DNA of 64,000 nucleotides from an uncultured Eggerthella sp. GTDB lineage: Bacteria > Actinomycetota > Coriobacteriia > Coriobacteriales > Eggerthellaceae. Below are positions 1 to 6,956 of this stretch, piece by piece; positions within the stretch are counted from its first letter, which is position 1, and every line of letters begins with the position of its first letter. The stretch is from the NCBI GenBank assembly GCA_900553605.1, contig USDX01000002.1, positions 62,001 through 126,000 of the forward strand, given 5' to 3'. The position numbers and the translations under genes are program-made. Under the pieces are notes generated by a model. The model did no database searches, was not told where the DNA came from, and saw only the letters and a list, made by a program, of their open reading frames with translations.

Positions 1-1
1 C

Positions 2-685
2 GGGCATTTTGTTTCTTCCGACGATCGCACGCGTGGCACGCTTGAGTATCTGATGGTGTTCAGCAACGTATCGGTAATTGGCTTTCCTTTGCTGAATGTT
101 ATTTTCGGCCCCGAAGCGGTGGTGTATGGCGCCATCTTCAACATTCCCTCTACTCTTGCCACGTGGACCATCGGTGTAATGCTGCTTGCCAACAAGAAGG
201 ATGGGGAAGTGGTTTCGCTCAAGGCACGCTTGAAGAAGCTGGGCATTTCCCTGATAAGCCCTTGCATGGTTTCCTGCTTGGTTTCGGTCGTGCTGGTGCT
301 TTGCAATATTACGGATTCTGGTGTTCCGGCGCATACCCTCACTACCATCGGACAGTTCACGCTTCCGGGTGCAATGTTCGTTCTGGGCTCCGCTATTGCC
401 AAAAGCCCTATTCTCGAGGCGTTTAAGAACTGGCGTGCGCTAATTGCAAGCGTTGCGCGCTTGGTGGTCATGCCGCTTGCTTGCTATTTCGTGTTCGGTT
501 TCTTCCTTGACGACCAGCTTTTGCTTGGAACCATCGTGCTCATTACGGCTATGCCTGCGGCATCAAGCGGCACCATGATGTGCATCGACGCTGATGGTGA
601 TGTTGAGAGTATGAGTCAAGGCACCTTCCTTACCACCATTATGTCGATGGGGACTATTCCCACTATGGCGATGATATTGGCATAG
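2..685 (+). CDS. AEC-family transporter, 5' end outside the window
   Basis: This is the C-terminal 227 residues of a membrane permease of the auxin efflux carrier (AEC) family, whose members move small organic acids or related solutes. The frame is open from base 2 and reads GHFVSSDDRTRGTLEYLMVF, so the ATG at 53 is internal and not the start. The typical AEC core 'FSNVSVIGFPLL..FG..AVVYGAIFNIP' is followed by several hydrophobic spans and ends at TAG 683-685. A strong terminator follows. The substrate cannot be told from sequence. Confidence 0.8.
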   Translation, partial: GHFVSSDDRTRGTLEYLMVFSNVSVIGFPLLNVIFGPEAVVYGAIFNIPSTLATWTIGVMLLANKKDGEVVSLKARLKKLGISLISPCMVSCLVSVVLVLCNITDSGVPAHTLTTIGQFTLPGAMFVLGSAIAKSPILEAFKNWRALIASVARLVVMPLACYFVFGFFLDDQLLLGTIVLITAMPAASSGTMMCIDADGDVESMSQGTFLTTIMSMGTIPTMAMILA

Positions 686-721
686 TTGAGGCTCTTTCAA
701 ATAGCCCTCTTTTCCTCAATT

Positions 722-757
722 TGGCTGGATAGGCAACTATCCAGCCATCTTTGTTTT
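722..757 (+). terminator. Intrinsic terminator after the AEC gene
   Basis: A perfect 11-bp stem, TGGCTGGATAG (722-732) with CTATCCAGCCA (737-747), has a GCAA tetraloop and is followed by TCTTTGTTTT. It lies between the transporter and galU and isolates the two genes. Confidence 0.85.
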
Positions 758-761
758 CATT

Positions 762-770
762 TGCTAGAAT
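762..770 (+). promoter_or_regulatory. Extended -10 promoter for galU
   Basis: TGCTAGAAT is an extended -10 element (TG at 762-763, TAGAAT at 765-770) placed 32 bases before the galU ATG and just after the upstream terminator. No convincing -35 is visible because the preceding DNA is the terminator tail. Confidence 0.45.
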
Positions 771-801
771 CTAAACGTTTGAACATCGATCAGGAGGATT
801 C

Positions 802-1614
802 ATGAAAGCACTCATTCCTGCTGCTGGCTTGGGCAGCCGCTTTCTGCCCGCAACGAAGGCTCAACCCAAGGAAATGCTTCTTGTGGTAGACCGTCCGGTT
901 ATCCAATACGTTGTTGAAGAGGGCTTGGCTTCCGCAGCCGACGAGGTAATCATCATCAACAGCCATGACAAGAAGTCCATCGAAGAACACTTCACACCCA
1001 ATCCTGCCCTCGAGGCGGAGCTTCGCAGCCGTGGCAAGGACAAGTACGCAGACAAGGTGGCTCATGCGGGCAATCTGAACGTAAGTTACGTCTACCAGGA
1101 CGAGCCCTTGGGTTTGGGCCATGCGGTTCACTGCGCAGCTGATCGTATCGAGGGTGAGCCTTTCTTCGTGCTTTTGGGCGATGTGCTTGTTCCCGACAAT
1201 CAGATGCTCATTAAGATGAAGGAAGTCTCTGACGCCCACAACGGCGCAAGTGTTATTGCCGTTCTTCCTGTTGCCAAGGAAGAAGTCGATCGTTTTGGCG
1301 TTATTGCGGGAGAGGCATTGAGCGACGAGGTGTGGAAAGTTTCTTCTCTCGTCGAAAAGCCGGCAGTTGAGGAAGCTCCCTCCAATCTGGCTGTGTTTGG
1401 CCGCTATCTTCTTTCGCCGCGTGTTATGGAGTTGCTGGCAGAAGTCAAGCCTGGTGCTGGTGGAGAGATCCAGCTTACCGATGCGCTTGATGCAGTGCTT
1501 AAAGAAGAAGAGATGTACGCATTGGTAATTGATCCTGAAGATGGCTACGACACGGGTACCATCGAAAGCTGGCTCGATACCAACAATCGTCTGTACAAAA
1601 AGCTGCACGGATAA
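802..1614 (+). CDS. galU: UTP--glucose-1-phosphate uridylyltransferase
   Basis: This cytoplasmic enzyme makes UDP-glucose from UTP and glucose-1-phosphate for cell-surface polysaccharides and galactose metabolism. It has 270 residues, close to the usual bacterial length. The N-terminal nucleotide-binding signature AAGLGSRFLPATKAQPKEML with catalytic Lys/Arg is present, followed by VVEEGL and, later, KPAVEEAPSNLAVFGRY and GEIQLTDALD. The ATG at 802 has the SD AGGAGGA seven bases upstream. It is monocistronic, between two terminators. Confidence 0.95.
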   Translation: MKALIPAAGLGSRFLPATKAQPKEMLLVVDRPVIQYVVEEGLASAADEVIIINSHDKKSIEEHFTPNPALEAELRSRGKDKYADKVAHAGNLNVSYVYQDEPLGLGHAVHCAADRIEGEPFFVLLGDVLVPDNQMLIKMKEVSDAHNGASVIAVLPVAKEEVDRFGVIAGEALSDEVWKVSSLVEKPAVEEAPSNLAVFGRYLLSPRVMELLAEVKPGAGGEIQLTDALDAVLKEEEMYALVIDPEDGYDTGTIESWLDTNNRLYKKLHG

Positions 1615-1637
1615 ACCCAGTAGATGCTTTTACTGAG

Positions 1638-1666
1638 AGGCCGCCTTCGGGCGGCCTTTCTGTTTT
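1638..1666 (+). terminator. Intrinsic terminator of galU
   Basis: AGGCCGCC (1638-1645), loop TTCG, GGCGGCCT (1650-1657), then TTCTGTTTT. It is a perfect 8-bp GC-rich stem with a stable tetraloop directly after the galU stop. Confidence 0.9.
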
Positions 1667-1933
1667 AGGGGGAAGAGCAATAGAGACCAAAAGCGTGCCT
1701 CGGGCTTATTTGATCTATAGGGCTGTGTTTCGTGCAACGCAGCATCTGAGGTACCCCATCCACAGTGCTGGCCCTATGTTGTCATGGCAATGTTTCGGGC
1801 CTGGTTCGATGCTGTTTCACGGCGTTGACTTGCTGGTCTGGCCCGATGTCGCTCAATGGTGCATTATTGCTGGGTTTTCCCTGATGCTGCGTGTGACGCA
1901 ACCGAGCAATCTCGCCCATAGCACCGTCTGGAA

Positions 1934-2163
1934 GCTGTCCCGAGAAACCAAAAACAAAAATCTCGCTCTTTTTGCAACTTTTTTGCGATTAGGGATTGTT
2001 GCACACCGTCTCAATCGCTGATTGAGGCGCAAAAGCGCAGATAATCTGCTGTTCGACAGCCCTATTCCGCTTTGCGGCAATGGAAGAGAGTCCCTAATCG
2101 AAAAAAAGTTGCAGAGGAGGCGAGTTATTTTGTTTTTGCGACAAGCGGATCTACCGCAATGGG
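1934..2163. repeat. 230-bp palindromic dispersed repeat, copy A
   Basis: A long imperfect inverted repeat. The left arm (about 1943-1994, ending GCAACTTTTTTGCGATTAGG) pairs with the right arm (about 2089-2150, beginning TCCCTAATCG). The arms are separated by about 95 bases that contain GGCGCAAAAGCGCAG. A second copy lies at 59299-59541 with matching arms, a matching middle and the same end (CGCAATGGG). Short reading frames inside it share peptides such as NRKxVAK and RFLFL between the copies, but they look like by-products of the repeat. No transposase is present, so it is probably a MITE- or REP-like element. Confidence 0.8.
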
Positions 2164-2252
2164 CTGCTCTGTCTTTTTTGCCCGTGCCCTTTCCTTAATT
2201 GCCTAGCTATACAAATAGTTTGGAGGCGGGCGGAATAATAAGCGGGCAAAGT

Positions 2253-2403
2253 AAAAAAAGCCCCAGAAAAGAGGAGGGGCCTGCGAGAGGGGATCTCGTC
2301 AGGCCCACAAGGAGGGAGTTTCGGTGCCTATTATTTGGGGATCTAGCACCGACTGCTTTTTGGGGAAAAGCAGTTGCAAATTGGGAGGGGACCACATTTG
2401 CTG
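2253..2403 (-). ncRNA. Predicted C-rich-loop small RNA (resembles actinobacterial 6C-type RNAs)
   Basis: Read on the minus strand, about 150 nt fold into consecutive hairpins. H1 is 2376-2381/2396-2401. H2 is ACTGCTTTT/AAAAGCAGT (2352-2360/2366-2374, 9 bp). H3 is 2322-2327/2346-2351. H4 is a 12-bp stem with one bulge (2277-2288/2294-2306). A terminator stem GCCCC/GGGGC follows (2260-2264/2276-2280) with seven U. Every loop of H1-H4 carries CCCC (H1 also CUCCC). The terminator stem and H4 share bases, so they are mutually exclusive. A promoter lies upstream and no protein gene lies downstream. 6C RNAs of actinobacteria are known for C-rich loops; the match here is by character, not by family alignment. 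Confidence 0.6.
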
Positions 2404-2409
2404 GTTAGA

Positions 2410-2438
2410 ATAATAGGATCTCTCACCTAAATTGCCAA
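2410..2438 (-). promoter_or_regulatory. Sigma70-type promoter of the C-rich-loop RNA
   Basis: On the minus strand, TTGGCA (plus 2433-2438) is followed by 17 bp and TATTAT (plus 2410-2415). Each hexamer matches the consensus at 5 of 6 positions. It predicts a start near 2402-2403, at the foot of hairpin H1. Confidence 0.6.
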
Positions 2439-2482
2439 CCCTTTGTGAATGATTTCCACGGTGAACGTACAAAAAAGGCACC

Positions 2483-2731
2483 TTGAACGGGTTCAAACGC
2501 TATTTTGTCCTCATTTTCTTCATTTTATTGAATAAAGAGGAGGATTTTTGAAATGAAATAGGCGAATCGCAGAAGTAGATGCATACGGTTTCATACAAAT
2601 ACAGAAATCTGTGTGTCTGCAGAATCATTGAGGGGCAAACGCGCTAGTGGGTACTTGGTTGGTCACAGCGTTTGCCATAACCCTATATAATGGGTTGAAT
2701 ACTTTACCACAGTTGCAATGGAAGGGATGCT
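2483..2731. other. Leader region before the methyltransferase-like gene
   Basis: This stretch holds TTGAAC-GG-GTTCAA (2483-2496), an inverted repeat that could be an operator. It also holds an ideal SD GAGGAGG (2537-2543) nine bases before ATG AAA TAG (2553-2561), a two-codon reading frame. The rest is AT-rich DNA up to the promoter at 2686. Confidence 0.35.
2686..2691 (+). promoter_or_regulatory. -10 element for the methyltransferase-like gene
   Basis: A consensus TATAAT lies 40 bases before the ATG at 2732. The best -35 at 18-bp spacing is GTCACA (2662-2667), which is weak. Confidence 0.5.
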
Positions 2732-3619
2732 ATGCCTGATATTCAAATGCGTTTCAACAAGGATATGCTTGTCCTTTCAACCCCGCTTGATTACCAACTT
2801 GCTTCTCAGGGCTTCGATCCCTCCGATCGCGAATATGTGGTTATGTGCGAACCCGAACTCATTGAAGAGGCTTTCAAGCTCGAAAAATCTATCGATGTGC
2901 CCTGTTTCGTTACTCCAACAGAGGGGATCACTGAAGCTCGTCTTGCATATGCTCGTTTCGAGGGTCGCTCTGAAGAGATGGCGCGCATTGCCTATGAAGC
3001 TTCGGCTCAGTTTTCCCCGCAGCATCTTATTGCAGCAATCGGTCCTACCGGTTTGCCGCTCGACCCAACTTCTGCCGTTTCGCTTAAGCAGTCGAAGAAG
3101 CAGTATCACGATGCTGTTCTAGCGTTAATTGAGCATCCTTTTGATGCGCTGTATTTCACGGGATTCAAGAGCCTCGATGATGCTCAGTGTGCGCTTATGG
3201 GCGCTCGCGCGGTTTACGATGGCCCTGTGTTGATCAGTCTGGTGCCAAATGGGGAAGGCATGTTTCCTGGTGGGCGTACGCTGTCTGAAGGTGTTGCCTT
3301 GTGCGATGAGTATGGGGCTGACGTTATCGGTGTGGTTTCTGATGCGCCTGCGCGTGTTTTGGTTGGTTTCGCCAAGGAAATGGCTTCGGTTACCGACAAG
3401 CCTCTGCTCGTTGATGTTTCGGTCCGTCGCAAAGATAGGCGTCAGTTTGAGCCCACCGATGAAAATCCGTACCCCACTGCCGATGCAGTAGTAGAGCTTG
3501 CAGTGCGCCTTCGTGCCCAGGGCGTTCAATTCCTTCGAGCATCGGGTGCCGCTACCCCAGCTTACACGGGTGCTCTGCTTGCAACGGTTGGTGGCAGCGA
3601 TGTTGTGGTGCCGCAGTAG
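2732..3619 (+). CDS. Homocysteine S-methyltransferase-like protein lacking zinc ligands
   Basis: A 295-residue protein with the outline of the homocysteine S-methyltransferase TIM barrel (MetH N-terminal module, MHMT, BHMT), including IGPTGLPLDPTS near residue 110. The family binds zinc through a late Cys-Cys pair in GGCCGTTP. Here the equivalent C-terminal stretch reads RASGAATP (269-276) with no cysteine. It is therefore unlikely to be a normal zinc-dependent methyltransferase; a binding or altered catalytic role is possible. The ATG at 2732 follows GGAAGG. A small gene of unknown role starts 40 bases downstream, likely in the same transcript. Confidence 0.6.
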   Translation: MPDIQMRFNKDMLVLSTPLDYQLASQGFDPSDREYVVMCEPELIEEAFKLEKSIDVPCFVTPTEGITEARLAYARFEGRSEEMARIAYEASAQFSPQHLIAAIGPTGLPLDPTSAVSLKQSKKQYHDAVLALIEHPFDALYFTGFKSLDDAQCALMGARAVYDGPVLISLVPNGEGMFPGGRTLSEGVALCDEYGADVIGVVSDAPARVLVGFAKEMASVTDKPLLVDVSVRRKDRRQFEPTDENPYPTADAVVELAVRLRAQGVQFLRASGAATPAYTGALLATVGGSDVVVPQ

Positions 3620-3659
3620 CGTCTCCGCGCTTGCGTAACTGCTATAGAAAGAGGAAAGC

Positions 3660-3908
3660 GTGGCACGAGAAAAAAGCCCCGACTATGGTGTGCTTCAGGA
3701 ATTTATCGACAGACTCTTTGACGGTCGCGAAGATTATATGAGGTTGGAAGTGGTGTTGGAGGGTGAGGCATATGGGCTTAACAGCGAGCTCATGGAGGTT
3801 CTTAATCTTCTGCCTCCTGGTCTCTATACCCGAGATCGTCTTTGCAGCCAGATCAATTCGTCGCTTTCTTCTCACGGATGGGGTTACGTATACGGCGCGG
3901 TTCATTAG
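3660..3908 (+). CDS. Conserved-looking small protein of unknown function
   Basis: This 82-residue protein starts at GTG with the SD AGAGGA well placed upstream. It begins MAREKSPDYGVLQEFIDRLF and is acidic in its first half, with no membrane span and no motif I recognise. The phrase LLPPGLYTRDRLCSQINSSL suggests a folded helical domain. It follows the methyltransferase-like gene by 40 bases and is probably co-transcribed with it, so the two may work together. I do not assign a function. Confidence 0.55.
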   Translation: MAREKSPDYGVLQEFIDRLFDGREDYMRLEVVLEGEAYGLNSELMEVLNLLPPGLYTRDRLCSQINSSLSSHGWGYVYGAVH

Positions 3909-3915
3909 GCATTCG

Positions 3916-3963
3916 CCCCGAGGTTGATCTGTGGGCAAAGGTTGGCCTCGGGGTTTCGCGTTT
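3916..3963 (+). terminator. Possible long-loop terminator
   Basis: CCCCGAGG (3916-3923) pairs perfectly with CCTCGGGG (3946-3953) across a 22-base loop and is followed by TTTCGCGTTT. It lies just after the 82-residue gene. The tail is only moderately U-rich. Confidence 0.4.
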
Positions 3964-4017
3964 CTGGAAGAAGCGGGTTTTCGGAGCAAATGCTGGCGAA
4001 GACAGCGAATTTTGGCA

Positions 4018-4180
4018 TAGAAAAACCGACCCCGCTAATTGGATGAACCCACCTAGCTAGGTGGGTGCCCGCAGCTTGGTTCCTGGCTTTCGCATCAACA
4101 GATACGAATCTCCATTCCGCACGCAATCTGAGGCTCCCAATTAAATGTCATCGGTCCATCGCAGACACGGGATCGGCTAA
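4018..4180 (-). ncRNA. ssrS: 6S-RNA-like structured RNA
   Basis: On the minus strand about 160 nt show the architecture of 6S RNA, the regulator that binds sigma70 RNA polymerase by imitating an open promoter. There is a 9-bp closing stem of the two ends (plus 4168-4176 with 4026-4034), followed by five U. A second stem TAATTGG/CCAATTA (4137-4143 with 4036-4042) leads to a large open region whose 3' side holds the perfect hairpin CCCACCTAGCTAGGTGGG (4048-4065). A terminal 7-bp hairpin is at 4089-4095/4102-4108. Size and layout fit; the identification is by structure only. Confidence 0.6.
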
Positions 4181-4184
4181 CTTC

Positions 4185-4190
4185 AGTATA
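4185..4190 (-). promoter_or_regulatory. -10 element of the 6S-like RNA
   Basis: TATACT on the minus strand (plus AGTATA) lies about seven bases before the closing stem of the RNA. The -35 region is T-rich and weak. The promoter is back-to-back with the addB promoter. Confidence 0.45.
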
Positions 4191-4215
4191 GGTATATCGT
4201 GCAAAAGAAAAAGTC

Positions 4216-4244
4216 TTGACACACAACGTGTTGCAATGTTTAGA
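4216..4244 (+). promoter_or_regulatory. Promoter for addB
   Basis: A perfect -35 TTGACA (4216-4221) is followed by 17 bp and TTTAGA (4239-4244), a weak -10. It supports translation from GTG 4281 rather than from the ATG at 4065, which would lie upstream of the promoter and inside the RNA locus. Confidence 0.5.
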
Positions 4245-4280
4245 CGCTCGCAGTGGTCACCAAAAGCAGAGGAATGTTCA

Positions 4281-6956
4281 GTGACAAGGAATGTAGTTAT
4301 ATTCAGCTCCCACGATCAGGCTCTTTCATATAGAAAGCAGCTCGCCGCTAAGGGCTCTGGCGCTTGTTTCGGCGTTACCGCAACCACGTTCGCCGCATGG
4401 CTTGCTGATGCTTGGGAATTGTATGGTGATGGTCGTGGGCTGATCTCTTCGCTTGATCGTTCTTTTGCCGTTCGCTTTTTGCTCGAGCACTCTTCCGAAG
4501 CTGGGTCTCTCGAGCTTACGGACGGTGGCATTGCTCTTGTGTGCCGTTTCTTTTCCGAGGCAATTGGTCTTGATGCTCTTGAAGCTGCCGTTGCCGATCC
4601 TCCGGCTTCACTTTCGGCTCAAGAGCGTGAAATCCTTGGCTTGGTGGAGCCGTATCGTGCCGTCCTTTTGCAGCGTGGCTTCGTTGAAGAGGGTGATGCC
4701 CTCAATGCGCTCTTGGGCGTAAAGTGGGATATTTCCTTTACGCTGGCTGAAGGGGTGGAATTGCCCCCATGCTTTGCCCAGTTTGCCGAAAAGGCGGGAA
4801 TACCTTGCTCTGTTCTTGGTGGTGGGACTGAATGCATTACCGGTTTGCCAGAAGGCGTGCTGCCCCAGTTCCTTTTTGCTTCAGGCCCCTCTGCGGAAAA
4901 TGCGCTTATATCCAGCTATGTGCGCCAGGCCTGCGAAGCTCTGTCCTTCAAGGGAAGGGCGGGGAGTGTTTTGGTGGTTACCTCGCGCCCCCATTCCGTG
5001 TATGCAACGCTGTCCGAGGCGCTCTCCGTTCGCGGATGCGAATGCGTGCTTCAAGCTCGAAAGCCTTTTGCAGAGACTCATTTTGGTCGCGCCTACATGG
5101 CAATCCGTGAGTTCATTCTTGATGATCGTCACGATCCGCGAGCCTTGATGGATTTTGCGTCATCTCCTTTTTCTGGCATTTCTGTTCAGGCTGCCGCCAA
5201 AATCGACGCTTCGGTTCGTGGCGATAGAGCTCTTTCCTTTGAAGAACTTCAGGCCATGATGCATTTGGTCACCGAAACTTACGATTTGTTCGAGGAATTG
5301 GTTGCCGATGCCGATGCATCGCTTTTGCTTGATAGATTTATCGACCTGTCCGAAGAACTGCGTGGGCTCGATGCGGCTTCTGTTTTCGAGCAGCAGATTG
5401 CCATTATGGCATTGCGCGGTGTGTACGAGGCTGCCCGTCGTTGGGAGGTGGGGCCCGAGGCGTTCACGTTTGCACTGTCTTCGCTTTCTGTCGACGTTTC
5501 ACGTACGTGTGGGTCTGGCTCCAATAGGGTTATGGTGCTAGATGCATCGCAAGCATCTTCGCTTTCCGCGCAGAGTCGCTTTGACGTTGTTGTTCATTGC
5601 GATTTGGACGCACGTTACGTTTCCGCTAGCGAATCGCATAATGCGTTGGTTACGCTTGAAGACAAGCTTGGCATTCAGGTGCCCCATCATGCTCTGCAGG
5701 ATGCGCGTCTTGCTTTTGAGCGCGTGAAGCGGTGCGCAATAAAGTACTTTGCCTGCGAGCGCGTTCTGAATGCTGGGGGCGACGAAGACGTTTATCCTTC
5801 TTTTGTGCTCGATGAGTTCTGCGAATGCTTGCGAGAAGGAGACGAAGAGCTTGACGGTTTTGGAGTGCCTCAGCACTTGCATGATTTTGTCGCCACACGC
5901 GATGAGGGTGGCTCGCGCGACACCTATGCGGCAAATTATCAGGCAGGCGGGGAAAACCCCGACTCTATTGTGATATCTGGGTTTGCGCCAGGCATCATTG
6001 GTGAATCTTCCAAGCCGCTTCTTTCCTTGTTCCGAGCGCCCGACGATCCGAGCACTGTTGTGCTTTCTCCTTCCGCAATAGAAGAGTATGTGAATTGCCC
6101 GTATCGTTGGTATACGGCAAGGCGCTTGCGCCCCGAAGCTCCTGATGAATTGTTCGGGCCTTTAGAGCAGGGCGTTTTCGTGCATGCTGTTTGGGAATCG
6201 TTCTACCGTTGCTTGGAGCAGGAAATTTCCTCTAAGCGCGTTACTCTCGGAAATCTGGATCAGGCTCAGCTCTGCTTGAGCCGCGTATTCGATGCGGAGC
6301 TTGCTAAGCAAGCGCAGGTTGAAGGCGTGCGCTACCTTCCTCTTTCGTCTACGGAACGTGCTCAGGCAAATCGCTTGAAGCAGACGTTGATTGACAATCT
6401 AAATGTTCAGGCTCGCATGTTGCCCCGTTTTACGCCTCAGCGGTTCGAACTGTCCATCGAGCCTGGTCAAGGCATCGATTATGCGGGTGTGCGCCTTATG
6501 GGTCGCGTTGACAGGGTTGATATCGATGCCGAGCACGGTCATTACGTGGTGATTGACTACAAGGGTGGCATTGCGGGGCATGATGCGGGGTTCGACCCCG
6601 ATGAACAGGAAGACTTCCGCATTCCATCCAAGATTCAAGCGCTTATTTATGCGCAGGCGCTGCGTCGTGTTGCGGAATCCGCGCGTCCTGTCGGGGCTCT
6701 CTATTTAAGCTATAGGGCCAAAGAGCCAGCTAGATCACTTGCTGGCTCATTCGATTCGTCCATGCTTGATGTTACGGGGTTTGCGCGAAACGCTGCCGGC
6801 GTAAATATGAATTTCGAATCGTATTTGGACATGGTTGAACTGGAAGTTGGCAAGCGCGTTGCCGATCTTTTGGAGGGCGATATTGCCCCCAATCCTCTCT
6901 GCGAATCTTCATGTACGTATTGCCCGGTCCGTTACTGCGAAAAGAGGCTCTCGTGA
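4281..6956 (+). CDS. addB: AddB-like subunit of a helicase-nuclease (PD-(D/E)xK)
   Basis: This 891-residue partner of the downstream AddA-like helicase processes double-strand DNA ends for recombination. The C-terminal RecB-type nuclease is clear: LSPSAIEEYVNCPYRWY near residue 595, LMGRVDRVDID near 740 and VIDYKGG near 758. One cysteine in VNCPYR plus the terminal cluster CESSCTYCPVRYC match the AddB-type iron-sulfur staple. The N-terminus (VVIFSSHDQALSYRKQL) lacks a Walker A, as in RexB-like proteins. The open frame extends upstream to 4065, but GTG 4281 has the SD AGAGGA and a promoter ahead of it. The stop overlaps the addA start (GTGA). Confidence 0.75.
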   Translation: MTRNVVIFSSHDQALSYRKQLAAKGSGACFGVTATTFAAWLADAWELYGDGRGLISSLDRSFAVRFLLEHSSEAGSLELTDGGIALVCRFFSEAIGLDALEAAVADPPASLSAQEREILGLVEPYRAVLLQRGFVEEGDALNALLGVKWDISFTLAEGVELPPCFAQFAEKAGIPCSVLGGGTECITGLPEGVLPQFLFASGPSAENALISSYVRQACEALSFKGRAGSVLVVTSRPHSVYATLSEALSVRGCECVLQARKPFAETHFGRAYMAIREFILDDRHDPRALMDFASSPFSGISVQAAAKIDASVRGDRALSFEELQAMMHLVTETYDLFEELVADADASLLLDRFIDLSEELRGLDAASVFEQQIAIMALRGVYEAARRWEVGPEAFTFALSSLSVDVSRTCGSGSNRVMVLDASQASSLSAQSRFDVVVHCDLDARYVSASESHNALVTLEDKLGIQVPHHALQDARLAFERVKRCAIKYFACERVLNAGGDEDVYPSFVLDEFCECLREGDEELDGFGVPQHLHDFVATRDEGGSRDTYAANYQAGGENPDSIVISGFAPGIIGESSKPLLSLFRAPDDPSTVVLSPSAIEEYVNCPYRWYTARRLRPEAPDELFGPLEQGVFVHAVWESFYRCLEQEISSKRVTLGNLDQAQLCLSRVFDAELAKQAQVEGVRYLPLSSTERAQANRLKQTLIDNLNVQARMLPRFTPQRFELSIEPGQGIDYAGVRLMGRVDRVDIDAEHGHYVVIDYKGGIAGHDAGFDPDEQEDFRIPSKIQALIYAQALRRVAESARPVGALYLSYRAKEPARSLAGSFDSSMLDVTGFARNAAGVNMNFESYLDMVELEVGKRVADLLEGDIAPNPLCESSCTYCPVRYCEKRLS

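Noticed and set aside
1695..2021. 108-codon plus-strand frame between galU and repeat A
   Set aside because: It runs into the repeat, has no ribosome binding site and has an atypical composition for a protein.
2199..2408. 69-codon frame over the C-rich-loop RNA, and a CsrB-like RNA on the plus strand
   Set aside because: The frame has no ribosome site and lies within stable hairpins. A plus-strand CsrA sponge is possible from the GGGGA loops, but the promoter and U tract are on the minus strand.
4065..4280. Upstream extension of addB to ATG 4065
   Set aside because: It would start upstream of the TTGACA promoter and inside the 6S-like RNA, with no ribosome site; GTG 4281 has one.
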